Below, piece by piece: positions 33,682-42,218 of a DNA stretch of 64,000 bases. Below the pieces are notes generated by a model that was given only the letters and a program-made list of their open reading frames with translations, did no database searches and had not been told where the DNA came from. Position 1 is the stretch's first letter. Every line of letters begins with the position of its first letter. Location of the stretch: positions 1 through 64,000 of the forward strand of contig NZ_FXTD01000003.1 of the NCBI RefSeq assembly GCF_900182635.1, in the 5' to 3' direction. This DNA comes from Halorubrum cibi. Lineage in GTDB: Archaea; Halobacteriota; Halobacteria; Halobacteriales; Haloferacaceae. A program made the translations under genes and the position numbers.

Positions 33682-34551
33682 ATGAGCGATTCCGATTACG
33701 CGAACGACGTGCTGGTCTCGGCCGACTGGGTCGAACAGCGACTCGACGAGTTCGAGAGCGACGACCCCGACCTCCGGCTGGTGGAGGTCGACGTCGACAC
33801 CGAGGCGTACGACGAGAGCCACGCCCCCGGAGCGATCGGCTTCAACTGGGAGACCGACCTCCAGGACCAGACCACCCGCGACGTCCTCGAGAAGGAGGAC
33901 TTCGAGGCGCTGCTCGGCGACCACGGGATCTCCGAGGAGTCGACGGTCGTGCTGTACGGCGACAACGCCAACTGGTTCGCGGCGTACACCTACTGGCAGT
34001 TCAAGTACTACGGCCACGACGACGTGAAGCTGCTCGACGGCGGCCGCGAGTACTGGCTCGAGAACGACTACCCGACGACCGATGAGGTTCTCGAGTTCTC
34101 GGCCGTGGAGTACGAGGCGTCCGGCCCGCGCGAGTCCATCCGCGCGTACCGCGAGGACGTCGAGAACGCCATCGACCGCGGGCTTCCGCTCGTCGACGTC
34201 CGCTCGCCCGAGGAGTTCAGCGGCGAGGTGCTCGCCCCGCCCGGACTCAACGAGACCGCCCAGCGCGGCGGCCACATCCCCGGCGCGCGGAACGTCTCTT
34301 GGTCCGTCGTCACGAACGACGACGGCACGTTCAAGACCGCGGCGGAGCTCGAGGAGCTGTACGCGGAGTACGACATCGACGGCGACGAGACGACGGTCGC
34401 GTACTGCCGGATCGGGGAGCGCTCCTCGGTCGCGTGGTTCGCGCTCCACGAACTGCTCGGCTACGACGACACCGTCAACTACGACGGCTCCTGGACCGAG
34501 TGGGGCAATCTGGTCGGCGCGCCGGTAGAGAAGGGCGAAGTCGACGACTGA
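33682..34551 (+). CDS. Sulfurtransferase (tandem rhodanese)
   Basis: A 289-residue tandem rhodanese. The N-terminal half contains RLVEVDVDTEAYDESHAPGA, and the catalytic loop VAYCRIGERSSVAWF carries the CRxGxR form with the active Cys. The ATG at 33682 is favoured; an upstream ATG at 33637 would add a weak N-terminus. The last five codons (GEVDD plus stop) are part of the 78-base unit that is then duplicated downstream. It is divergent from the other rhodanese. Confidence 0.88.
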   Translation: MSDSDYANDVLVSADWVEQRLDEFESDDPDLRLVEVDVDTEAYDESHAPGAIGFNWETDLQDQTTRDVLEKEDFEALLGDHGISEESTVVLYGDNANWFAAYTYWQFKYYGHDDVKLLDGGREYWLENDYPTTDEVLEFSAVEYEASGPRESIRAYREDVENAIDRGLPLVDVRSPEEFSGEVLAPPGLNETAQRGGHIPGARNVSWSVVTNDDGTFKTAAELEELYAEYDIDGDETTVAYCRIGERSSVAWFALHELLGYDDTVNYDGSWTEWGNLVGAPVEKGEVDD

Positions 34552-34800
34552 GCGCAGCGAAGGAGTGGATTTCGGAAGATCGAACGGGGAGCGTAGCGAC
34601 CCGCGAAGCAGGGCGAAGTCGACGACTGAGCGCAGCGAAGGAGTGGATTTCGGAAGATCGAACGGGGAGCGTAGCGACCCGCGAAGCAGGGCGAAGTCGA
34701 CGACTGAGCGCAGCGAAGGAGTGGATTTCGGAAGATCGAACGGGGAGCGTAGCGACCCGCGAAGCAGGGCGAAGTCGACGACTGAGCGTAACGAAGGAGT
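34535..34800 (+). repeat. 78-bp tandem repeat including the rhodanese stop codon
   Basis: Three complete 78-base units start at 34535, 34613 and 34691, with a fourth partial, diverged copy from 34769 to about 34800. Each copy begins GCGAAGTCGACGACTGA, so the last codons and stop of the sulfurtransferase gene are repeated with the following intergenic bases. A unit is 26 codons long, which leaves an open frame in one phase, but that is a by-product of the period. Together with the stretch to 34898 it fills the gap before the rubrerythrin gene. Confidence 0.92.
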
Positions 34801-34898
34801 CGGTCTCGTGGCGAAACCGACGACCGATCGAACCGAACGCGCACCCGTTTTCGACGCCGACCGTCGCATACAACTACTCGGAGACGGTACCGAGTAGC

Positions 34899-35525
34899 AT
34901 GACTCCCGAGGAATTCATCGACGCCGTGCGCGACGACAACGAGACCGCCCTCTCTCGGCTCGGCTCGTCGAAGTCGCTGTTCGCGGACACGGAAGGCGAG
35001 ATGGAGCCCGACGCCGTCCTCTCCGCCGCCGCGACCGCCGAACACCACGCGGCCGAGACGTACGAGTCATGGGCGGAGAGCGAGGACGGCGACGTCGCCG
35101 AGGCGTTCGCGGAGACGGCCCGCGAGGAGCGCGCCCACTACGACACGGTCGCCGGCGAACTCGACGGCCACGAGCCCGGCGAGACGCCCGCGATCCAGTC
35201 GTACCTCCGCGGGCTCGACGACACCGTCGAACGGCTCGGCGGGTTCGTCGGCCGGACGCTCGCGGCCGAGAAGTCGAAGACGCAGGTGACGGGTTTCTTC
35301 GTCGGCAACGCGGACCCGCAGACCGCGGGGCTGTTCCGCTCGATGGGCGACGACCTCGACGCGCAACTCGAACGGGCGAGCGACCTCCTCGAAGCCGAGT
35401 GCGGCGACGACGAGGAAGCGTGGGAGCGCGCTCGCGAGGCCGCGAGCGGCGCGATCGGTGCGGCCTACGAGGAGTACACCGACGGCCTCGAGTCGATGGG
35501 CGTCAACCCGAAGCCGGTCTGTTAG
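34899..35525 (+). CDS. Rubrerythrin-family (ferritin-like) protein
   Basis: A 208-residue all-helical protein. Di-iron-type residues are seen in AEHHAAETYESWAE (Glu, His, Glu) and AREERAHYDTVAGEL (Glu, His), with a second pair suggested by AAEKSKTQVTGFFVG and LFRSMGDDLDAQLERA. There is no C-terminal rubredoxin-like CxxC. It likely acts in oxidative stress or iron handling. The ATG at 34899 follows CATACAAC at TATA-box distance. Confidence 0.78.
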   Translation: MTPEEFIDAVRDDNETALSRLGSSKSLFADTEGEMEPDAVLSAAATAEHHAAETYESWAESEDGDVAEAFAETAREERAHYDTVAGELDGHEPGETPAIQSYLRGLDDTVERLGGFVGRTLAAEKSKTQVTGFFVGNADPQTAGLFRSMGDDLDAQLERASDLLEAECGDDEEAWERAREAASGAIGAAYEEYTDGLESMGVNPKPVC

Positions 35526-35616
35526 CTTCCGGACGGCAGAAGCGACCAGGGCGGGCGGAGCAAGCGGGGCGACCGCGGATCAGCACGCCTTTTTCCGGCG
35601 GCCGCCGAGAGCGACC

Positions 35617-36231
35617 ATGGAGACCAGCAGTCCGGGCGACGCGGAACGTGACGGTTCGGAACGAGCCGGCGTCGCGCTATTCGTCGACGGGCCGAACGTG
35701 TTGCGCGAGGAGTTCGACGTCGACCTCGACGACGTCCGCGAGGCGGCGGAGGCGGAGGGACGGCTCGTGACGACCCGGCTCTACCTGGACGAACACGCCA
35801 CGCCCGGACTGATCCAGGCGGCCGAGGCGCGCGGGTTCGAGGTCGTCGTGACGAGCGGCGACGTGGACGTGAAGCTCGCGGTCGACGCCGCCCGCTTCGC
35901 CGCCGAGGAGCGGATGGAGACGCTCGCCATCGCCTCGCGGGACACCGACTTCAAGCCCGTACTCGAGACGGCCAACGGGTACGGCATCCGGACGCTGGCG
36001 ATCGCGCCCGGCGAGTTCGGTCGGTCGGACGCCCTCCGCAACGCCGCCAGCGACTCGGTGACGCTCGACGGGGACCTGTCGGAGACGGCCGGCAGCGACG
36101 GGTCGGGCGACCCGGAGAGAACGGAGGGTCGAGAGGGAAACGGAGATCCGGAGGGAACCGAGGATCCCGAGGGAAACGGGAACGGCGGCGTTGGTGGCGA
36201 TGATGGCGACGATTCCGGCGACGCGGAGTAG
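35617..36231 (+). CDS. NYN-domain protein (TIGR00288-type)
   Basis: A 204-residue protein. Residues 18-150 are a NYN/PIN-like RNase domain: VALFVDGPNVL (first Asp), VTSGDVDVKLAVDAARFA (second Asp) and IASRDTDFKPVLETA (third Asp). The tail after about 150 is low-complexity Gly/Asn/Glu/Pro sequence with repeated EGN/EGT units. NYN domains of this archaeal family are believed to process RNA, but this protein's target is unknown. The ATG at 35617 starts the acidic N-terminus. Confidence 0.82.
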   Translation: METSSPGDAERDGSERAGVALFVDGPNVLREEFDVDLDDVREAAEAEGRLVTTRLYLDEHATPGLIQAAEARGFEVVVTSGDVDVKLAVDAARFAAEERMETLAIASRDTDFKPVLETANGYGIRTLAIAPGEFGRSDALRNAASDSVTLDGDLSETAGSDGSGDPERTEGREGNGDPEGTEDPEGNGNGGVGGDDGDDSGDAE

Positions 36232-36268
36232 GTGATCGGCTTCGACGGTCCCGAACCGGCCGCGCTCG

Positions 36269-36961
36269 CTATCGAGGCGGCCGGCGCCCGCCCTTCCGGT
36301 CGTTCCGGGTGCGCCAGCCCTCGCGGACACGGCCGACCAGGAACGCGCCGGTCCCGCTGACGAGCGAGACGGCGACGAGGATCCCGACGCCGGCCGGTAC
36401 GACCCCGAACCGGGCGACCGCCGCGTCGACGGCGAGCTGGAAGTGTCCGAGATGGGGGATCGCGACGAGCGCCTTCGCGTGGATGAGTCGCTCGTGGACG
36501 ACCGGCGCGATCCCGGCGCTCTGGTCGTACTCGCCGTTCGCGTCGCCGTAGGTCACGTAGCCGTCGTAGGGGGCCGGACACGTCGCGATGTCGGTACAGT
36601 CGGCCCCGTCGAGGAGGTCCGGATCCGCCCGGTCGGTCCAGTCCTCCCCGGCGGTCACGCGGAACGCGACCCGGTGGAGGATCGGTCGACGCGGATCGAC
36701 CGGAGAGGTGAAGACGACGACGTCGCCGGCCCCGTCCAGTCGCGTCGGTGGGTCGTCCGCGTCGCTCCCGACGGGCTCGCTCCACGGGAACCGGTCGACC
36801 GCCGTCACGACGACGAGGTCGCCCCGCTCGACCGCGGGCTCCATGCTCCCGCTCTCGACGGCGACGAGCGGGGGCCACGCGCCGACGACCGTCACGAGGA
36901 GAAGGGCGACGGCGACGACGGCGACGGCGGGCCCGAACCGCTCTCTCGGACCGCGGATCAC
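36269..36961 (-). CDS. Signal peptidase I (archaeal, S26B)
   Basis: A 230-residue membrane protease that removes secretory signal peptides. One helix at 13-30 precedes the catalytic VESGSMEPAV (Ser39), then VDPRRPILHRVAF (His96), and YGDANGEYDQS supplies the conserved Asp region near 137. The Ser/His/Asp arrangement without a Lys dyad is that of the archaeal/eukaryotic Sec11 type. A C-terminal helix at about 197-217 gives it two membrane passes. It is divergent from gcvT. Confidence 0.9.
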   Translation of the reverse strand: MIRGPRERFGPAVAVVAVALLLVTVVGAWPPLVAVESGSMEPAVERGDLVVVTAVDRFPWSEPVGSDADDPPTRLDGAGDVVVFTSPVDPRRPILHRVAFRVTAGEDWTDRADPDLLDGADCTDIATCPAPYDGYVTYGDANGEYDQSAGIAPVVHERLIHAKALVAIPHLGHFQLAVDAAVARFGVVPAGVGILVAVSLVSGTGAFLVGRVREGWRTRNDRKGGRRPPR

Positions 36962-37093
36962 GTGTCGTATCGGGGCCGGATCGGACTTGAGGCTGTCGCC
37001 GGGCGGGCCGCGGGTACCGGCGGGACCGTCGACGGTGGAAGACGGAATCTCTCCGATGACAAGACATTAGGTACGTCCCGGAGTGGTGCCGGT

Positions 37094-38284
37094 ATGAGCG
37101 AACGGACTCCTCCGCTTCACGGCGTTCACGAGGCGCGCGGCGCGACGTTCACCGACTTCGGCGGGTGGCAGATGCCCGTCGAGTTCGACTCGATCCGCGA
37201 GGAGCACGCGGCCGTGCGCGAGGCCGTCGGCGCGTTCGACGTCTCGCACATGGGCGAACTCGAGGTGTCCGGACCGGACGCGACGACGCTGATGAACCGG
37301 CTGACCACGAACGACGCGGCGGCGCTCGACCCGGGCGACTCCCAGTACGCCGCGATCACGGACGAGGAGGGGGTCATGCTCGACGACACGGTCGTCTATC
37401 GGCTTCCCGACGGCGTCGAGGCCGGGTCGGCGACCGCGTCGCTGTCGGACCTCGTCGTCGAAACCGACGGCGACCTGGACGCGACGAGCGGCGATCCCGC
37501 GTACCTCCTCGTCCCCAACGCGGGCCACGACGAGGAGGCGGCCGAGCGCTGGGTCGACTACCGCGACGAGCACGACCTCGATGCCGCCGTCGCGAACGCG
37601 ACCGACGAGTGGGCGATGTTCGCGGTCCAGGGGCCGGAGGCGGTCGACGCGATGGAGGGGCCACTCGGTGACGGCACGTCCGCCTCGGGAGAGGCGGTCA
37701 CGGATCTGTCGAAGTTCCGGGCAACGCTTGCGACGATCGCCGACGTCACGAGCTGGACCGCGCGAACCGGCTACACCGGGGAGGACGGCTTCGAGGTGAT
37801 GTGTCCGGCGGGCGACGCCGAGGCGGTCTGGTCGGCCTTCGACGTCCAGCCGTGCGGACTCGGCGCTCGCGACACCCTCCGGATGGAGATGGGCTTTCTG
37901 CTGTCGGGACAGGACTTCGACCCCGATGAGGAGCCGCGGACCCCCTACGAGGCGGGGATCGGGTTCGTCGTCGACCTCGACACGGAGTTCGTCGGCCGCG
38001 ACGCGCTGGCGGCGGAGCGCGACGCGGGCGGTCCCGACGAGACGTTCACCGGCGTCAAGCTTCTCGAGCGTGGGGTGCCCCGAAGCGGCTACGCCGTCAC
38101 CGACGGCGACCTGACCAGGATCGGTCACCTCACCTCGGGCACGATGAGCCCGACGCTGGGCGAGCCGATCGGACTCGGCTACCTCCGCGAGGAGCACGCC
38201 GAGCCCGGAACCGAGGTGAGCGTCGTCGTGCGCGGCGACGAGAAGCGCGCCGAGGTCGTCGCGCCCCCGTTCCTCGACCGCTGA
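37094..38284 (+). CDS. gcvT: Glycine cleavage system T protein (aminomethyltransferase)
   Basis: A 396-residue folate enzyme that transfers the methylene from glycine-loaded H protein to tetrahydrofolate. The N-terminal GGWQMPVEFDSI and VSHMGELEVSGPDA, the central RTGYTGEDGFEVM, ARDTLRMEMGFLLSGQD and the C-terminal TSGTMSPTLGEPIGLGY are diagnostic. No gcvH or gcvP lies downstream; the next gene, elp3, is unrelated, so this T protein is separated from its partners. Confidence 0.88.
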   Translation: MSERTPPLHGVHEARGATFTDFGGWQMPVEFDSIREEHAAVREAVGAFDVSHMGELEVSGPDATTLMNRLTTNDAAALDPGDSQYAAITDEEGVMLDDTVVYRLPDGVEAGSATASLSDLVVETDGDLDATSGDPAYLLVPNAGHDEEAAERWVDYRDEHDLDAAVANATDEWAMFAVQGPEAVDAMEGPLGDGTSASGEAVTDLSKFRATLATIADVTSWTARTGYTGEDGFEVMCPAGDAEAVWSAFDVQPCGLGARDTLRMEMGFLLSGQDFDPDEEPRTPYEAGIGFVVDLDTEFVGRDALAAERDAGGPDETFTGVKLLERGVPRSGYAVTDGDLTRIGHLTSGTMSPTLGEPIGLGYLREEHAEPGTEVSVVVRGDEKRAEVVAPPFLDR

Positions 38285-38343
38285 GGTGGGCGGGGTCGTT
38301 CCGGCCCGACACGCTTAACTCCGAAACCCGTCGAAATGGGGCA

Positions 38344-40080
38344 ATGAGTACCGACGCGCCGAGCGACGCGGGTTCCGGCTCCGGTGGTTCCGACGACTCC
38401 GACGACGCCGAGCCCGAGGCGTTCGTCGAGACCTGCGAGCACCTCGTCGACCGGATCCTCGCGGGCGACGTGGACCGGGAGAACCTCGAGTCCGCGAAGC
38501 TCGACGCCTGCTCGGCGTTCTCCTCGCCGAAGGTGCCGAAGAACACCGAGATCCTCGATCACGCTCCTGCGGAGGCCCGCGACGACGTGATCGAGGTGGT
38601 CCGCCGCAAGCCGGTCCGGACCGCCTCCGGAGTCTCGCCCGTGGCGATCATGACCTCGCCGAAGCTGTGTCCCCACGGGAAGTGCCTCTACTGTCCCGGC
38701 GGGCCGGCCTCGGAGTTCTCCTCCGCGCAGTCCTACACCGGCCACGAACCGGCCGCCGCCCGCGGCGAGCAGAACGACTACGACCCGTACGGGCAGGTCA
38801 CCCTCCGGCTCGAACAGCTCCGGAAGATCGGCCACCCCGTCGACAAGGTGGAGCTGATCCTGATGGGCGGGACGATGACGGCGCGCTCGCACGACTACCA
38901 GGAGTGGTTCGTGAAGCGCGCGCTCCAGGCGATGAACGACTACGACCTCGAGAAGGAGCCCGAGCCCGCCGAGGGTGAGTCGTTCGCGCCCGACCCCGAG
39001 GAGACCGAGTTCGCGTACCTGGAGGACGTGATCGCGGAGAACGAGACGAACGCGATCCGCAACATCGGGACGACCTTCGAGACGAAGCCCGACTGGTGTG
39101 ACCCCGAACAGATCGACCGCATGCTCGATCTCGGGGGCACCAAGGTCGAGGTCGGTGTCCAGACCACCTACGAACGGATCAACCGCGAGATGCACCGCGG
39201 GCACGGCAACGAGGCCTCCCGCAACGCCAACCGCCGCCTCCGCGACGCCGCGTTCAAGGTCGGCTTCCACATGATGCCGGGCCAGCCGGGGATGACGAGA
39301 GAGATGTGTCTCGAGGACTTCCGCCAGCTGTTCGAGAACCCCGCGTGGCGGCCAGACTACCTCAAGATCTACCCGACGCTGGTCGTCGGCGGGACCCGCG
39401 TGTACGACCGCTGGAAGCGGGACGAGTTCGAGCCGCTCTCGAACGAGGAGGCCGCCGACCTCGTCGCCGAGGTCATGGACGTCATCCCGAAGTACACCCG
39501 CCTCCAGCGCGTTCAACGGGACATTCCCGCGGACTTCATCGAGGGCGGCGTCTGGAAGTCGAACCTCCGGCAGCTCGCCGACCGGCGGGCGGAGGAGAAG
39601 GGGATCGTCCAGCGGGACATCCGCGCCCGCGAGGTCGGCCACAACGACGCCGACCCCGACCCGGACGACGTCGAACTCGACGTCACGACCTACGAGGCGG
39701 GCGGCGGGACGGAGCATTTCGTCTCCTTCGAGGACCCCGTCCGCGACCTGCTCGTCGGGTTCTGTCGGCTGCGGTTCCCCTCCTTTGCGCCCGACCAGCC
39801 CGGCGCGCCCGGCACCGAGGGCGACGCGATCCGCCGCGAGCTCGAGGACGCGGCCCTGATCCGCGAGCTTCACGTGTACGGCAGCGAGGTCGCGATCGGC
39901 GGCGACGGCGACTGGCAGCATCAGGGGTACGGCCGGAAGCTCATCGAGCGCGCCGAGGAGCTCGCCCGCGAGGCGGGTTACCGGAAGGCGGCCGTCATCT
40001 CGGGGATCGGCGCGCGAGAGTACTACCGGAACAAGCTGGGGTACCATCAGGACGGGCCGTACGTGTCGAAGCGACTGTGA
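38344..40080 (+). CDS. elp3: tRNA uridine(34) 5-carboxymethylaminomethyl modification enzyme Elp3
   Basis: A 578-residue radical-SAM plus acetyltransferase enzyme. The cluster motif CPHGKCLYCPGG (Cys-x4-Cys-x2-Cys, about 109-117) begins the radical SAM domain, with VELILMGGTMTARSHDYQEW and VEVGVQTTYERINREM in the barrel. The GNAT domain is at about 480-575 (HQGYGRKLIERAEELAREAG). It starts the cm5U/mcm5U modification of wobble uridine. Its 25-residue Ser/Gly/Asp-rich N-terminus is a haloarchaeal acidic extension. Confidence 0.92.
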   Translation: MSTDAPSDAGSGSGGSDDSDDAEPEAFVETCEHLVDRILAGDVDRENLESAKLDACSAFSSPKVPKNTEILDHAPAEARDDVIEVVRRKPVRTASGVSPVAIMTSPKLCPHGKCLYCPGGPASEFSSAQSYTGHEPAAARGEQNDYDPYGQVTLRLEQLRKIGHPVDKVELILMGGTMTARSHDYQEWFVKRALQAMNDYDLEKEPEPAEGESFAPDPEETEFAYLEDVIAENETNAIRNIGTTFETKPDWCDPEQIDRMLDLGGTKVEVGVQTTYERINREMHRGHGNEASRNANRRLRDAAFKVGFHMMPGQPGMTREMCLEDFRQLFENPAWRPDYLKIYPTLVVGGTRVYDRWKRDEFEPLSNEEAADLVAEVMDVIPKYTRLQRVQRDIPADFIEGGVWKSNLRQLADRRAEEKGIVQRDIRAREVGHNDADPDPDDVELDVTTYEAGGGTEHFVSFEDPVRDLLVGFCRLRFPSFAPDQPGAPGTEGDAIRRELEDAALIRELHVYGSEVAIGGDGDWQHQGYGRKLIERAEELAREAGYRKAAVISGIGAREYYRNKLGYHQDGPYVSKRL

Positions 40081-40135
40081 ACCGGGCGTTTGAGCCACCG
40101 AAACGGCTAACTCGACGCTTGGCGATCGGTCCGGT

Positions 40136-41230
40136 ATGTCCCTCCACGCGGTCGACGAGATCGAGCGAGCCTTCGGCGTCACCCGCGAGTTCCTGACCCC
40201 GATCGACGTTCGTCGCTGGCTGAAACTCGCGTTCGTCGTCTTCTTCGTCGGCGGCGGCGTGAGCCTCCCGTCGGCGCAGTTCAACGCCTCCGCCCCGTCC
40301 GAGGAGATCCCCGCGGGCGACGTTCCCGGGTCGCTCCCGAACGGCCTCGCGGACGCCCTCCCCGCCGATCCCCTGGTGATCGTCGCGGCGCTCGTCGGCG
40401 CGGTCGTCCTCCTCGGCGCGCTGTTCGCGTTCGTCGGCGCAGTCATGGAGTTCGTCCTGATCGAGTCGCTCCGGACCGGCGAGGTGTCGATCCGGCACCA
40501 CTGGCGTCGCCGCTGGCGACAGGGGCTCCGCCTGTTCGGCTTCCGGATCGCCATCGGGCTCCCGATGCTCGCGCTGGTTCTCGGCTGGCTCGCGCTGCTC
40601 TTCGTCCCGCTTCTCACCGGACGCGGACTCGCGGTCCCGTTCGTGGCGTTCCTCGCCGGCATCCCGGTGCTGTTCGTCGTCGGCGTCGGCTACGGGCTGG
40701 TCTCGGGGTTCACGACCGTATTCGCCGTCCCCGTCATGATCCGCTTCGATTCGGGGGTCCTCGCGGCGTGGCGTCGGCTCTGGGGGTCGATCAGGGCGGA
40801 GTGGAAGCAGTACCTCGCCTACGCCGTGATCGCCTTTCTGTTGACGGTCGCGGTGGGACTGATCGCGTCGATCGCGGTTGGGATCGTCGCGATCCTACTC
40901 GCCGTTCCGTTCGTCGTCGTCGCCGGGATCGTCCACGTCTCCGTCTCGCTCTCGTCGACGGTCGGGTTCGCGGCCCTCGTCGGCCTCGCCGTCGTGTTCG
41001 GCCTGCTGATGATCATCATCTGGGCGCTCGCACAGGTCCCCGTCGTGACGTACCTCCGGTACTACGCGCTCCTCGTTCTCGGAGACATCGAGGCGTCCTT
41101 CGACCTCGTTTCGGACCGCCGGGAGGCGGCCGACGAACCCGATCGAGGACCAGATCGCGACGAGGGCGCATCCGATCTCGACGACGGAGTGTCCGATCTC
41201 GACGACGAAACGCCCGAGAACGATGGCTGA
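40136..41230 (+). CDS. Haloarchaeal multi-pass membrane protein (DUF7544-like)
   Basis: A 364-residue integral membrane protein. After a soluble N-terminus (HAVDEIERAFGVTREFLTPI), about six hydrophobic segments occur from residue 30 to 310, and the last 50 residues are a hydrophilic tail of Asp/Glu/Arg repeats. I associate it with DUF7544, known only from haloarchaea. The stop overlaps the start of the next gene by 8 bases (41223-41230), so the CPBP protease is translationally coupled to it. Function unknown. Confidence 0.7.
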   Translation: MSLHAVDEIERAFGVTREFLTPIDVRRWLKLAFVVFFVGGGVSLPSAQFNASAPSEEIPAGDVPGSLPNGLADALPADPLVIVAALVGAVVLLGALFAFVGAVMEFVLIESLRTGEVSIRHHWRRRWRQGLRLFGFRIAIGLPMLALVLGWLALLFVPLLTGRGLAVPFVAFLAGIPVLFVVGVGYGLVSGFTTVFAVPVMIRFDSGVLAAWRRLWGSIRAEWKQYLAYAVIAFLLTVAVGLIASIAVGIVAILLAVPFVVVAGIVHVSVSLSSTVGFAALVGLAVVFGLLMIIIWALAQVPVVTYLRYYALLVLGDIEASFDLVSDRREAADEPDRGPDRDEGASDLDDGVSDLDDETPENDG

Positions 41231-42104
41231 TCGTTCCCGAACGACGGCCGACCGCCCACGAACGACGGGAGACCGCCCGCGAGGGTGGCGGGCGTCCGTC
41301 CGCGGCGCGACGGCGCTGTTCGTACTCGGGACGCTCGGCGTCGTCGCGGTCGCGGTCGACAGCGTCCCGGTCCTCCGGGCGATCCCGGAACTGGAGTCGC
41401 TGCCGTTCCTCGCGCTCGTGCTCCTCGCGGCCGTGAACTCGACGCTGCTGTTGATCGTGTTCACGACCCTCGGTTCGGCCGCCGCGCCCCGGATCGGACT
41501 CACGTCCCACGTCTTCGCGTGGGCGTCGGGCGGGACCCTGGACTGGGCGGCCCTCCGGCGGTCGATCCCGCTCGCGGTCGTGACGGGCGCGTCGCTGTTC
41601 GCCGTCGTCGCGGTCCTCGACGTCGCGTCCGCGCCGTTCGTCAGGTTGCCCGCCGGCGAGGTGGTCGCCGACGCGGACGATCTCGGCGCCCTCGCGCCGT
41701 CGATCCCTGTTCGACTCCTCTACGGCGGGATCACGGAGGAGATCCTGCTCCGGTGGGGGATCATGGCTCCGATCGCGTTCGTCCTGTGGCGGGTAGGGAG
41801 GGCGGTCGGCGGCGGAACCGGGGGCGGCGCTGAGGCCGGGACCGAGACGCCATCCGCGGCGACGATGTGGGTCGCGATCCTCGCAAGCGCCGTCCTCTTC
41901 GGGCTCGGACACCTCCCCGTGCTGGCGTCCTCGATCGGACTGACGCCGGCGCTTATCGTCAGGACCGTCCTGTTGAACGCGATCGTCGGCGTCGCGCTCG
42001 GTTGGCTGTTCTGGCGTCGCTCGCTCGAGACCGCGATGGTCGCACACGCCGCCTTCCACGTCGCGCTCCTCGTCGTGGGCGCGATCGCGATCCGGTTGCT
42101 GTAG
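41223..42104 (+). CDS. CPBP-family intramembrane glutamic endopeptidase
   Basis: A 293-residue membrane protein with about eight helices. The CPBP (Rce1/CAAX) motifs are all visible: EEILLRWG at about 174 (EExxxR), FGLGHLP with the first His near 227 (FxxxH), and HAAFHV near 277 (second His). It would be an intramembrane protease, as in Rce1. It is coupled to the DUF7544-like gene by an 8-base overlap, which suggests that the pair act together in the membrane. Confidence 0.85.
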   Translation: MADRSRTTADRPRTTGDRPRGWRASVRGATALFVLGTLGVVAVAVDSVPVLRAIPELESLPFLALVLLAAVNSTLLLIVFTTLGSAAAPRIGLTSHVFAWASGGTLDWAALRRSIPLAVVTGASLFAVVAVLDVASAPFVRLPAGEVVADADDLGALAPSIPVRLLYGGITEEILLRWGIMAPIAFVLWRVGRAVGGGTGGGAEAGTETPSAATMWVAILASAVLFGLGHLPVLASSIGLTPALIVRTVLLNAIVGVALGWLFWRRSLETAMVAHAAFHVALLVVGAIAIRLL

Positions 42105-42218
42105 CCGTCGTTCGCCCGCGTCGCCGGTTCCGTTTCCGCACGTTCCGTCCTACCGTTCCGTCCTACCGTTCCGCCCGCACAACGACACGCCTTTTCCCGG
42201 CCCGCGTGTGGGGCCCGT

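Noticed and set aside
34535-34800. A possible CRISPR array
   Set aside because: The units are contiguous 78-base copies with no unique spacers, and no cas genes are nearby.
34299-35525. A 408-codon plus-strand frame reading through the 78-bp repeat into the rubrerythrin gene
   Set aside because: The repeated region is open only because 78 is a multiple of three; the first part is out of frame with the sulfurtransferase, and the true downstream gene starts at 34899.
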